DNA of 64,000 bases, taken from contig CAWBAJ010000031.1 in assembly GCA_963786765.1 (NCBI GenBank), positions 43,028 through 107,027 on the forward strand, in the 5' to 3' direction. Source of the stretch: DATKNA01 sp963786765 (lineage in GTDB: Bacteria; Actinomycetota; Actinomycetes; Actinomycetales; Kineosporiaceae). Of this stretch, positions 40,271 to 50,299 are shown one piece after another. The position numbers were made by a program, and so were the translations under genes. Under the pieces are notes generated by a model. It was given only the letters and a program-made list of their open reading frames with translations. It did no database searches and had not been told where the DNA came from. Numbering within the stretch: the stretch's first letter is position 1; the number at the start of each line of letters is the position of its first letter.

Positions 40271-41341
40271 TCAGCGGCGTGCCGGCCGTGCACGGCCACG
40301 CTGTGTCGCGTCCCGGACCTCGCCCACGAGCTCCTCCAGGACGTCCTCAAGGAACACCACGCCCACTGTCGAGCCGGCGGGGTCCACGACCCTGGCGAGG
40401 TGCGCGCCGGCCCGCTGCAGGGCGACGAGAACGTCCTCGACGTCCTCCTCCGCGGGCACGTTGACGAGCGCCCGGATCCGCCGGGGCGGCACCGGTTGCG
40501 GATACGTGTCGTCGTCGGCGAAGAGCAGGTCCTTGACATGGAGGTACCCGGTGAGGGTTCGGGTGTCGTCGCAGACCGGGAGGCGGCTGAAGCCGGTGCG
40601 GGCGACCACCCGCTCGACCTCCTCGGGCGACGCCGTCTGAGGCACCGTGACGAGCGAGGCGACCGGCACCATGACGTCTGCGGCGGGGCGGGCGGCGAGT
40701 TCCAGCGCCCCGGTGAGCAGCCCGTGCTCCTCCTCGTCGAGCAGGCCCTCACGCCTCGACTCGGTGACGATGGAGTGCACCTCCTCCGCTGTGAACGCCG
40801 ATGCGAGCTCCTCCTTCGGCTCCACCCGCAGCAGGCGGAGCAGGAGCCGCGTGACGGCGTCCAGCACCTTGATCAAGGGCGACAGCACCCGGGCCACGGC
40901 CACCAGCGGCGGGGCGAGTACGAGCGCCGCGCGCTCGGGGCCGGCGATGGCGAGGTTCTTGGGGACCACTTCGCCGATGACCACGTGCAGGTAGACCACG
41001 ATCGCCAGAGCCAGCGCGAACGCCGCGGGGTGCAGCAGGTTCTCCGGCAGGCCGGCCGCCTGGAACGGCACCTCAAGCAGGTGCGCGAACGCCGGTTCGG
41101 CAACCGCGCCCAGCCCGAGCGAGGCAACCGTGATCCCTAGCTGTGCGCACGCGAGCATGAGTGAGAGGTGCTCCAGCGCCCACAACGTCGTGCGGGCGGA
41201 TCGGCTCCCCCGCCCGCTCGACGGGTTCGCCAGGGGCTCGATCTGACTGCGCCGGGCGGAGATGATCGCGAACTCGGCGCCCACGAAGAACGCGTTGAGC
41301 AGCAGCAGCCCCGCCGCGATCAGCAGCGCCCCGCCGCTCAC
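40271..41341 (-). CDS. CBS-domain membrane protein, CorC/HlyC (CNNM) type, second of pair (left copy)
   Basis: 356 aa. An N-terminal CNNM transmembrane domain (GEVVPKNLAIAGPERAAL is the hallmark) is followed by two CBS modules (ADVMVPVASLVTVP and VLVALQRAGAHLARVVD). Probably involved in magnesium or cobalt transport. The GTG start overlaps the stop of the first CorC-like gene by 4 bp. This copy ends RARPARR; a one-base change in the right copy extends the tail. Confidence 0.88.
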   Translation of the reverse strand: MSGGALLIAAGLLLLNAFFVGAEFAIISARRSQIEPLANPSSGRGSRSARTTLWALEHLSLMLACAQLGITVASLGLGAVAEPAFAHLLEVPFQAAGLPENLLHPAAFALALAIVVYLHVVIGEVVPKNLAIAGPERAALVLAPPLVAVARVLSPLIKVLDAVTRLLLRLLRVEPKEELASAFTAEEVHSIVTESRREGLLDEEEHGLLTGALELAARPAADVMVPVASLVTVPQTASPEEVERVVARTGFSRLPVCDDTRTLTGYLHVKDLLFADDDTYPQPVPPRRIRALVNVPAEEDVEDVLVALQRAGAHLARVVDPAGSTVGVVFLEDVLEELVGEVRDATQRGRARPARR

Positions 41342-42646
41342 GGCGCGTCCTCCGGGCGGGGGAGCGCGCGCAGGCGGTCGACCCGGCGCCCGTCCATGCG
41401 GTCCACGCGCAGCACCGCACCCGGGATGTCGACCTCGTCCCCGACCCGCGGGACCCGCCCCAGCCGGGCCATCACGTACCCGCCGACGGTCTCGAACGCG
41501 GCGCCGTCGGGGACCGCGAGGTCGGCGCGGGCACGCACCTCGTCGGGGCGCAGCAGGCCGGGGACGACGAACGATCCGTCGCGCAGCCGGACGACGCCCG
41601 AGCGGGTCCGGTCGTGCTCGTCCGAGACCTCGCCGACGAGCTCCTCGACGACGTCCTCGAGGGTGACCACGCCCGCCGTCCCCCCGTACTCGTCGACGAC
41701 GACCGCCATCTGCAGGCCCTGCTGGCGCAACGCCTCGAGCAGCGCGTCGAGGCGCACGGTCTCGGGCACACGGACGGCGTCCGCCATCAGCGCCTCGACG
41801 GGGACGTGGTCGCGCCGCTCGCGCAGCACGGCGATCGCCGTCTTGAGGTGGACGACGCCGACGACGTCGTCCATCCCGTTCTCGACGACCGGGAAGCGGC
41901 TGAAGCCGCTGCGCCGGGCCATGGCGACGACGTCCGCCGCGGTCCCCGCCGTGACGGGCCACCTGCATGCGCACCCGGGGTGTCATCACATCGGCGGCGG
42001 TGCGCGCCGGGAAGTCCAGTGAGCGGGCGATGATCTCGGCAGTGGTCTCGTCGAGGGTGCCGACCTCGGCCGAGCGTCGTACGAGCGCGGCCAGCTCCTC
42101 CGGGGTTCGGGCGCTCGACAGCTCCTCCTGCGGCTCCACGCCGACCGCCCGCAGCAGCCGGTTCGCGCTGCCGTTGAGCAAAGTGATCAGCGGGCCGACG
42201 GCGCGGCTGAAGGCGCGCAGCGGGCCCGCGACGACCTTTGCGGTGGCGAGCGGGGCCGAGATGCCGAGGTTCTGCGGGAGCAGCTCACCGATGATCATCG
42301 AGAAGACGGTTGCGATGAACAGGCCGAGACCGACGGCGAGGGGCGGTACCAGGTCCGGGGGCACGCCGGCCGAGCGCAACGGGGGCTCGAGCAGCGTGGC
42401 GAGAGACGGCTCGACGAGGAAGCCCACGACGAGCGTGGTCAGCGTGATCCCGACCTGGGCACCGGAAAGCTGGGTGGAGAGCGCGCGGACCGCCCGTAGC
42501 ACGCCCTCGGCGCGGCGGTCACCCGCCTCGACGGCGCGCTCGACGGCGGACCGGTCGACGCTGACGAGGGAGAACTCGCCTGCCACGAACAGGGCGGTAC
42601 CGATGGTCAGAAGCACGCCGAGGCCCACGAGGAGCCACTCGGTCAC
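41338..42646 (-). CDS. CBS-domain membrane protein, CorC/HlyC type, first of pair (left copy, frameshifted)
   Basis: About 435 aa when repaired. CNNM domain (VGLGVLLTIGTALFVAGEFSLVSVDR, GELLPQNLGIS), two CBS modules (ADVMTPRVRMQVARHGG, QQGLQMAVVVDEYGGTAGVVTLEDVVEELVG) and a CorC_HlyC C-terminal domain. One extra G in a G-run near 41955 breaks this copy; the right copy is intact. I prefer the GTG at 42646 (VTEWLLVG) because relatives start there. Confidence 0.88.
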
Positions 42647-42727
42647 CGAAGAGACCTCGCAGTGCTGCACTGCGGCAGCGCCGGGGACAGAACGTGGCCC
42701 AGCCTACCGGCGTCCACCCCTCCTTGC

Positions 42728-42797
42728 GGTGATCATGCAATCGCGGGTGATCTTGTGACGGCTCGATCACGTGATCGTTCTCGTTTGCATGATCACC
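42728..42797. promoter_or_regulatory. Inverted-repeat operator-like element (left copy)
   Basis: GGTGATCATGCAA (42728-42740) and its exact complement TTGCATGATCACC (42785-42797) flank a perfect 14-bp palindrome CGATCACGTGATCG (42764-42777). The element lies between the divergent CorC-like and ABC ATPase genes and is exactly conserved in the right arm. Confidence 0.7.
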
Positions 42798-42855
42798 AGG
42801 GATGCGCTCGATCATGGGTGTCGGCGCTCGGGCCGCTCGCCGTAGAGTCGGGGCC

Positions 42856-43819
42856 GTGGATGGTGCGACGCGAGGTCGCGTCCTCGAGGTGCAGGGGCTG
42901 ACCAAGCGCTTCGGCGGAGTGACCGCCGTGCAGGACCTGTCGTTCACGGTCCGGCCCGGCCGCGTCACCGGCTTCCTGGGTCCGAACGGCGCCGGCAAGA
43001 CGACAAGCCTGCGATGCCTGCTCGGCCTCGTCACGCCGACGAGCGGCACCGCGACCATCGGCGGGCGCCGCTTCGTGGACCTCCCGCACCCCCTCGGCGA
43101 GGTCGGCGCGCTGCTCAAGGCATCGAGCTTCCACGCCGGGCGCACCGCGCGGGACAGCCTGCGTGTCGCCGCCATGCCCGCGGGTGTCGACGAACGGCGG
43201 GTCGATGCCGTCCTCGACCTTGTCGGCCTCACGCCTGCCGCACACCGGCGCGTCGGGGAGTTCAGTCTCGGCATGCGCCAGCGGCTCGGTCTCGCCCAGG
43301 CGCTGCTCGCCGACCCGGCCGTGCTCGTGCTCGACGAGCCCGCGAACGGTCTGGACCCCGAGGGAATCGTGTGGCTCCGCACGCTCCTGCGGGCGCTGGC
43401 CGCCGAGGAACGAGCGGTGCTGGTGTCCAGCCATGTGCTGTCGGAGGTGCAGCAGACCGTGGACGACGTGATCATCGTCGCCCGCGGCCGGCTGGTCCGG
43501 GCGGGGGCACTGGAGGAGCTTGCCGGAGCGGCCGCCGTCCGGGCCACCACCCCCTCCCCGCGGCCCTGGTCGCGGCCCTGACGGACGCCGGCATCGAGGC
43601 GCGCGCCCCCGAGCCCGACGAGGTGCTCGCCCGCGGCACGACGCCGGCGGCGGTCGGGCACGTGGCGTTCGCTGCCGGCGTGGAGCTGCACGGGCTGGCA
43701 CCCACCCAGAGCGACCTGGAGACGATCTTCCTGCGGCTCGTCGACGGCGCGGACACGCCAGCGTCCGGCCCGCCGCCCGCCGTGCCCGCACCGCTGGCGT
43801 CCCGGAGGGGTCCCGGTGA
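42856..43819 (+). CDS. ABC transporter ATP-binding protein (left copy, frameshifted)
   Basis: About 321 aa when repaired. Walker A GPNGAGKTT, signature FSLGMRQR and Walker B VLVLDEPANGLDP match drug/bacitracin-type exporters (CcmA-like). The frame slips near 43556 (right copy: TTPSPAALVAALTDAG). The start GTG has only weak upstream signals. The stop overlaps the permease start (GTGA). Confidence 0.88.
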
Positions 43820-44654
43820 CCGCCGTCGCCCCTCGGGCCGAGGTACCGGTCGCCCCGCTCCCCGGTCTCGGCAGGCTCGTCGCCACCGAGCTGCTGAAGC
43901 TGCGAACGACCCGGGTGTGGTGGGGGTTGCTGCTCACCGGGATCCTGCTGGCGTTCCTCAACTCGGGCCTTCTCGCCGCCACCGCCGGACTGTCCCTGGG
44001 CAACGGCAGGCCGAGCCCTCCGCCCACCGACCCGGCCATGCTCCGCTTCGTCTACACCGGCGGGCTCGCCAACAGCTACAGCATCACCCTCTGCCTGGGG
44101 GTGCTCGGCATGGCCGGCGAGTACCGGCACCAGACGATCACGCCGACGCTGCTCGCCGTGCCCGCCGGGGCCGGCTGGTCGTCTCGAAGCTGGTCGCGTA
44201 CCTGCTCGCGGGTCTGGCCTACGGCGTCGTCCTCGTGGCGGTCGGCGCCGTCCTGGGGGCCGTGATCCTAGCCGCGCGCGGGTTCCCGGCCGGGCTCGGC
44301 GCTCCCGGCGTGGCGCGGTCGATGCTGCTCGCGGCGCTCGGGTGCGCCGTGTGGGCCGTGTTCGGCCTCGGCGTGGGGACGCTGATCACGAACCAGATCG
44401 TCGCCCTGCTCACGGCGATCGGCACCGCGGCGTTGGCCGGCCCACTGCTCGCCCTCGCGCTGGACGCCGCCAAGGTGGGGGCCGTCGCGCAGTACCTGCC
44501 GAACCAGGCCTCCGCGGCACTCGTGCAGGGCACGAACGGCGGGATCGAGCAGCAGCTCCTGCCGTGGTGGGGCGGGGCACTCGTGCTGCTGGCGTACGGC
44601 GTCCTGTTCGCGGTGCTCGGCGCGCTTCTGACGACGCGCCGCGACGTGACCTGA
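43816..44654 (+). CDS. ABC-2 type exporter permease (left copy, frameshifted)
   Basis: About 279 aa with six helices and the ABC-2 pattern LLKLRTTRVWWGLLL early and MAGEYRHQTITPTLLAVP in the middle. The frame slips once near 44168 (before RLVVSKLVAYLLAG). With the ATPase it forms a two-gene exporter of unknown substrate. Confidence 0.82.
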
Positions 44655-44772
44655 ACGAGGACGTGGGCACCCCGCCGACCGGCCGATCCAGGACGTCGGG
44701 CGACCCGCCCCAAGCCGTCCAGCAGCCCCGGTCGGGAAGAGGCGCCTCCGTTAGGGTGGAAGTACCAGCCGG

Positions 44773-46507
44773 ATGTCTCGCAAGCAGTGGAAGAAGGCGA
44801 ACCACGCCGTGTCGCAGCGCACACCCGACCACACGGAGTTCGGTCCCAACGAGTGGCTCGTCGACGAGCTGCACCAGCAGTACCTGGCGGACAAGAACTC
44901 GGTGGATCCGGCCTGGTGGGAGTTCTTCGCGGAGACCCAGCCATCCGAGACGCCGTACGGGCAGAGCTCCTCCAGCGGGGGCACCAGCGAGGCAGCGTCG
45001 GACGGGCAGGCGCCTGAGGTGAGGACGTCTGCCCGGGCGGCGTCCGACTGGCCGGCGGCGGCGCCGGCCGCTGTCCAGGGCACCGTGACCGAGAACGGCG
45101 CAACCGAGAACACCGCCACCGAGAACACCGCCAGTCAGGACACCGCCACCGCGGCGTCCGGGCAGAACGGGGACCCGCATCGGCGCGCAGCCGGCATCCG
45201 CGCCCGCACAGCCGGCATCCGCGCCCGCACAGCCCGCGCCCGCCCCCGCACAGGCGGCGTCCGCGCCCGCCCCCGCGACGCGTTCGGGCCCGCAGGCGGC
45301 TCCGACCCCGGGGACTGCCCCGGTCCCGCGACGTTCCGCCGGCGCAGGCGACCCGGCCGACGGGTGGGCCGAGTCGAGAGGTGCAGCGCCTGCGCGGCGC
45401 CGCCGCCCGAACCGCGATCAACATGGACGCGAGCCTCGACCGTCCCCACCGCGACGAGCGTCCGGGCACGTCCCGGCGAAGCTGCTGATCGACAACCGCA
45501 TCGTCATCAACAACCACCTCGCCCGCGCCCGTGGCGGCAAGGTCTCGTTCACGCACCTGATCGGCTGGGCGCTCGTCCAGGCGCTCAGGCCCGAGCCGGG
45601 ATGAACGTCGCCTACGACGAGGTCGACGGCAAGCCCGCGTGGTCGCCCCGGCACACATCGGCCTCGGAATCGCCATCGACCTGCCGAAGTCCGACGGCAC
45701 CCGCGCCCTGCTCGTGCCGGCGATCAAGCACGCTGAGACGATGACTTCGGCGAATACCTGGCGGCATACGAAGACCTCGTCCGCCGCGCGCGCAACAACA
45801 AGCTCACCGCCGACGACTTCAAGGGCGCGACGATCTCGCTGACCAATCCGGGCGGTATCGGCACCGTTCACTCGGTGCCCCGGCTGATGAAGGGCCAGGG
45901 CATGCATCATCGGCGCCGGCGCCCTCGAGTACCCGGCCGAGTTCCAGGGCCGAGCGAGACCCTCGCGAGCTCGCCATCGGCAAGACGATCACGCTGACCT
46001 CGACGTACGACCACCGCGTCATCCAGGGCGCGCTCCGGCGAGTTCCTGCGCGCGTGCACGGCAGCTGCTCGGCGAGGACGGTTCTACGACGACATCTTCC
46101 GCGCGCTGCGCCTGCCGTACGAGCCGATCCGCTGGGTCGCAGGACATCTCGTCGCGCACGAGGACGAGGTCGACAAGCAGGCCCGCGTGCAGGAGCTGAT
46201 CCACGCCTACCGGGTGCGCGGCCACCTGATGGCCGACACCGACCCGCTGGAGTACAAGCAGCGACCCCACCCCGACCTCGACGTCGAGCACCCACGGCCT
46301 GACGTTGTGGGACCTCGACCGCGAGTTCGCGACCGGCGGCTTCGGCGGCAAGCCGGTGGCTCTGCTGCGCGACATCCTCGGCGTGCTGCGCGACTCGTAT
46401 TGCCGGACGATCGGGCATCGAGTACATGCACATCCAGGACCCGGAGCAGCGCACCTGGATCCAGGACCGGGTCGACACCCCTACGCCAAGCCGAACCGCG
46501 AGGAGCA
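44773..46507 (+). pseudogene. kgd: 5' part of kgd (multifunctional 2-oxoglutarate enzyme), truncated and frameshifted (left copy)
   Basis: The start MSRKQWKKANHAV and the Kgd N-terminal E1 helix segment FGPNEWLVDELHQQYLADKNSVDPAWWEFF are clear. A Thr/Ala/Pro linker follows, then the E2 acyltransferase-like domain (LLIDNRIVINNHLARARGGKVSFTH, ISLTNPGGIGTVHSVPRLM) and the start of E1 (YMHIQDPEQRTWIQDR, REEQLRVL). A full Kgd is about 1,200-1,280 aa; the sequence turns back here, so the thiamin-diphosphate catalytic half is absent. At least ten frameshifts lie between 45180 and 46440. The E2 part differs from the right copy in many residues. Confidence 0.85.
46448..46507. other. Loop and turn-around point of the inverted repeat
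   Basis: Sixty bases of kgd separate CAGGACCCGGAGC (ending 46447) from its complement GCTCCGGGTCCTG (46508-46520). In the left-reading frame both are natural kgd sequence (QDPE and QLRVL). The loop also holds the perfect 12-bp palindrome CCTGGATCCAGG (46454-46465). Confidence 0.9.
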
Positions 46508-48168
46508 GCTCCGGGTCCTGGATGTGCATGTACTCGATGCCGATCGTCGGCAGTACGAGTCGCGCAGGACGCCGAGGATGTGGCGGAGCTTCATCACGCG
46601 GCTTGCCGCCGAAGCCGCCCGTCGGGAACTCGCGGTCGAGGTCCCACAACGTCAGGCCGTGGGTCTGACGTCGAGGTCGGGGTGCAGGCGCTGGCTGGTA
46701 CTCGAGCGGGTCGGTGTCGGCCATGAGGTGGCCGCGGACCCGGTAGGCGTGGATCAGCTCCTGCACCCGGGATGTCTTGTTGATCTCGTCGTCGTGCGCG
46801 ACCGAGATGTCGCGGACCCAGCGGATCGGCGCGTACGGCAGGCGCAGGGCGTGGAAGATCCGGTCGTAGAACCCGTCCTCGCCGAGCAGCTTGCGGTGCA
46901 CGATGCGCAGGAAGTCGCCGGACTGCGCGCCCTGGATGATGCGGTGGTCGTACGTGGACGTCAGCGTCATCGTCTTGCTGACCGCCAGGCGCGCGAGGGT
47001 CTCCTCCGAGGCGCCCTGGTACTCGGCCGGGTACTCCATGGCGCCGACGCCGATGATCGTGCCCTGGCCGCGCATGAGCCGGGGCACCGAGTGGACCGTC
47101 CCGATCGTGCCGGGGTTGGTCAGGCTGATCGTCGTACCGTCGAAGTCGTCGGCCCTGAGCTTGTTCGTGCGGGCGCGACGGACGACGTCCTCGTAGGCCG
47201 CCCAGAACTGGGCGAAGTCCATCTGCTCGCAGTGCTTGATGTTCGGCACGAGGAGCTGCCGGGTGCCGTCGTCCTTCGCGAGGTCGATGGCGATGCCCAG
47301 GTTGATGTGCGCGGGCCGGGCGAGCGCGGGCTTGCCGTCGGCGTCCTCGGCGTAGGCGTGGTTCATCTCCGGCATCTCGGCCAGCGCCTGGACGAGGGCG
47401 AAGCCGACGAAGTGCGTGAACGAGACCTTGCCGCCACGGGCGCGCGCGAGGTGGTTGTTGATGACGATGCGGTTGTCGATGAGCAGCTTCGCGGGGATGG
47501 CGCGGACGCTCGTGGCCGTCGGGACCTCGAGGCTGCTCTCCATGTTGATCACGGTTCGGGCGGCGGCGCCGCGCAGGCGCTGCACCTCGACCTCGGAGCC
47601 ACCCGTCGGCCGGGTCGCCTGCGCCGGCGGAACGTCGCGGGGCAATGGGGCGGTCCCCGGGGTCGGAGCCGCCTGCGGGCCCGAACGCGTCGCGGGGGCG
47701 GGCGCGGACGCCGCCTGTGCGGGGGCGGGCGCGGATGCCGGCTGTGCGGGGCGGATGCGGCGGCGCGGATCCGTTCTGCCCGGACGCCGCGGTGGCGGTG
47801 TCCTGACTGGCGGTGTTCTCGGTGGCGGTGTTCTCGGTTGCGCCGTTCTCGGTCACGGTGCCCTGGACAGCGGCCGGCGCCGCCGCCGGCCAGTCGGACG
47901 CCGCCCGGGCAGACGTCCTCACCTCAGGCGCCTGCCCGTCCGACGCTGCCTCGCTGGTGCCCCCGCTGGAGGAGCTCTGCCCGTACGGCGTCTCGGATGG
48001 CTGGTAGTCCGCGAAGAACTCCCACCAGGCCGGATCCACCGAGTTCTTGTCCGCCAGGTACTGCTGGTGCAGCTCGTCGACGAGCCACTCGTTGGGACCG
48101 AACTCCGTGTGGTCGGGTGTGCGCTGCGACACGGCGTGGTTCGCCTTCTTCCACTGCTTGCGAGACAT
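46508..48168 (-). pseudogene. kgd: 5' part of kgd, truncated (right copy)
   Basis: The N-terminal 130 or so residues match the left copy. From about 47545 inward the E2-like domain differs clearly (INMESSLEVPTATSVRAIP, FVGFALVQALAEMPEMNHAY, IKHCEQMDFAQFWAAYED), at a level expected between species. This copy is much better preserved than the left, with slips mainly near 47650-47760 and 46620-46700. It ends at the turn, so E1 is missing here too. Confidence 0.85.
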
Positions 48169-48286
48169 CCGGCTGGTACTTCCACCCTAACGGAGGCGCC
48201 TCTTCCCGACCGGGGCTGCTGGACGGCTTGGGGCGGGTCGCCCGACGTCCTGGATCGGCCGGTCGGCGGGGTGCCCACGTCCTCGT

Positions 48287-49128
48287 TCAGGTCACGTCGC
48301 GGCGCGTCGTCAGAAGCGCGCCGAGCACCGCGAACAGGACGCCGTACGCCAGCAGCACGAGTGCCCCGCCCCACCACGGCAGGAGCTGCTGCTCGATCCC
48401 GCCGTTCGTGCCCTGCACGAGTGCCGCGGAGGCCTGGTTCGGCAGGTACTGCGCGACGGCCCCCACCTTGGCGGCGTCCAGCGCGAGGGCGAGCAGTGGG
48501 CCGGCCAACGCCGCGGTGCCGATCGCCGTGAGCAGGGCGACGATCTGGTTCGTGATCAGCGTCCCCACGCCGAGGCCGAACACGGCCCACACGGCGCACC
48601 CGAGCGCCGCGAGCAGCATCGACCGCGCCACGCCGGGAGCGCCGAGCCCGGCCGGGAACCCGCGCGCGGTCAGGATCACGGCCCCCAGGACGGCGCCGAC
48701 CGCCACGAGGACGACGCCGTAGGCCAGACCCGCGAGCAGGTACGCGACCAGCTTCGAGACGACCAGCCGGCCCCGGGCGGGCACGGCGAGCAGCGTCGGC
48801 GTGATCGTCTGGTGCCGGTACTCGCCGGCCATGCCGAGCACCCCCAGGCAGAGGGTGATGATGTAGCCGTTGGCGAACCCGCCGGTGTAGACGGAGCGGA
48901 GCATGGCCGGGTCGGTGGGCGGAGGGCTCGGCCTGCCGTTGCCCAGGGACAGTCCGGCGGTGGCGGCGAGAAGGCCCGAGTTGAGGAACGCCAGCAGGAT
49001 CCCGGTGAGCAGCAACCCCCACCACACCCGGGTCGTTCGCAGCTTCAGCAGCTCGGTGGCGACGAGCCTGCCGAGACCGGGGGCGACGGGGCGACCGGTA
49101 CCTCGGCCCGAGGGGCGACGGCGGTCAC
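48287..49128 (-). CDS. ABC-2 type exporter permease (right copy)
   Basis: Same protein as at 43816-44654. From WWGLLLTGILLAF onward this copy is in one frame, including RGRLVVSKLVAYLLAG where the left copy slips. The N-terminal 20 residues are broken by one slip near 49075. Substitutions relative to the left copy are few (SVYTGGFANGYIIT against FVYTGGLANSYSIT). Confidence 0.8.
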
Positions 49129-50090
49129 CGGGACCCCTCCGGGGACGCCAGCGGTGCGGGCACGGCGGGCGGCGGGCCGGACGCTGGCGTGTCCGCGCCG
49201 TCGACGAGCCGCAGGAAGATCGTCTCCAGGTCGCTCTGGGTGGGTGCCAGCCCGTGCAGCTCCACGCCGGCAGCGAACGCCACGTGCCCGACCGCCGCCG
49301 GCGTCGTGCCGCGGGCGAGCACCTCGTCGGGCTCGGGGGCGCGCGCCTCGATGCCGGCGTCCGTCAGGGCCGCGACCAGGGCCGCGGGGGAGGGGGTGGT
49401 GGCCCGGACGGCGGCCGCTCCGGCAAGCTCCTCCAGTGCCCCCGCCCGGACCAGCCGGCCGCGGGCGACGATGATCACGTCGTCCACGGTCTGCTGCACC
49501 TCCGACAGCACATGGCTGGACACCAGCACCGTCCGTCCCTCGGCGGCCAGCGCCCGCAGGAGCGTGCGGAGCCACACGATTCCCTCGGGGTCCAGACCGT
49601 TCGCGGGCTCGTCGAGCACGAGCACGGCCGGGTCGGCGAGCAGCGCCTGGGCGAGACCGAGCCGCTGGCGCATGCCGAGACTGAACTCCCCGACGCGCCG
49701 GTGTGCGGCAGGCGTGAGGCCGACAAGGTCGAGGACGGCATCGACCCGCCGTTCGTCGACACCCGCGGGCATGGCGGCGACACGCAGGCTGTCCCGCGCG
49801 GTGCGCCCGGCGTGGAAGCTCGATGCCTCGAGCAGCGCGCCGACCTCGCCGAGGGGGTGCGGGAGGTCCACGTAGCGGCGCCCGCCGATGGTCGCGGTGC
49901 CGCTCGTCGGCGTGACGAGGCCGAGCAGGCATCGCAGGCTTGTCGTCTTGCCGGCGCCGTTCGGACCCAGGAAGCCGGTGACGCGGCCGGGCCGGACCGT
50001 GAACGACAGGTCCTGCACGGCGGTCACTCCGCCGAAGCGCTTGGTCAGCCCCTGCACCTCGAGGACGCGACCTCGCGTCGCACCATCCAC
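49125..50090 (-). CDS. ABC transporter ATP-binding protein (right copy, intact)
   Basis: 321 aa, uninterrupted, so this is the reference version of the gene. All ABC motifs are present (GPNGAGKTT, FSLGMRQR, VLVLDEPANGLDP, and the switch region VSSHVLSEV). The C-terminal 90 aa (DAGIEARAPEPDEVLARG and following) are the accessory region common in exporters of this class. It overlaps the permease by 4 bp. Confidence 0.88.
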   Translation of the reverse strand: MDGATRGRVLEVQGLTKRFGGVTAVQDLSFTVRPGRVTGFLGPNGAGKTTSLRCLLGLVTPTSGTATIGGRRYVDLPHPLGEVGALLEASSFHAGRTARDSLRVAAMPAGVDERRVDAVLDLVGLTPAAHRRVGEFSLGMRQRLGLAQALLADPAVLVLDEPANGLDPEGIVWLRTLLRALAAEGRTVLVSSHVLSEVQQTVDDVIIVARGRLVRAGALEELAGAAAVRATTPSPAALVAALTDAGIEARAPEPDEVLARGTTPAAVGHVAFAAGVELHGLAPTQSDLETIFLRLVDGADTPASGPPPAVPAPLASPEGSR

Positions 50091-50151
50091 GGCCCCGACT
50101 CTACGGCGAGCGGCCCGAGCGCCGACACCCATGATCGAGCGCATCCCTGGT

Positions 50152-50221
50152 GATCATGCAAACGAGAACGATCACGTGATCGAGCCGTCACAAGATCACC
50201 CGCGATTGCATGATCACCGCA
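50152..50221. promoter_or_regulatory. Inverted-repeat operator-like element (right copy)
   Basis: Mirror image of 42728-42797, with the same 13-bp arms and the same CGATCACGTGATCG core. Confidence 0.65.
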
Positions 50222-50299
50222 AGGAGGGGTGGACGCCGGTAGGCTGGGCCACGTTCTGTCCCCGGCGCTGCCGCAGTGCAGCACTGCGAGGTCTCTTCG

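Larger units (their letters stand above)
28897..46447 (+). repeat. Left arm of the giant inverted repeat
   Basis: Every gene from 28930 to 46447 reappears in reverse order and orientation at 46508-64000. The outer ends match exactly (CCTCAGGCCCGGTCGCCCTC at 28897; its complement ends the window) and so do the inner ends (CAGGACCCGGAGC at 46435-46447). The left arm is about 58 bp longer than the right through many small indels. Confidence 0.97.

Noticed and set aside
45819..47645. A 608-aa open frame crossing the centre of the inverted repeat
   Set aside because: It reads kgd in frame up to the turn and then its own complement; the part past the turn is not protein-like.
44773..48168. Two functional kgd paralogues
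   Set aside because: Both lack the whole thiamin-dependent E1 domain and end at the same turn.
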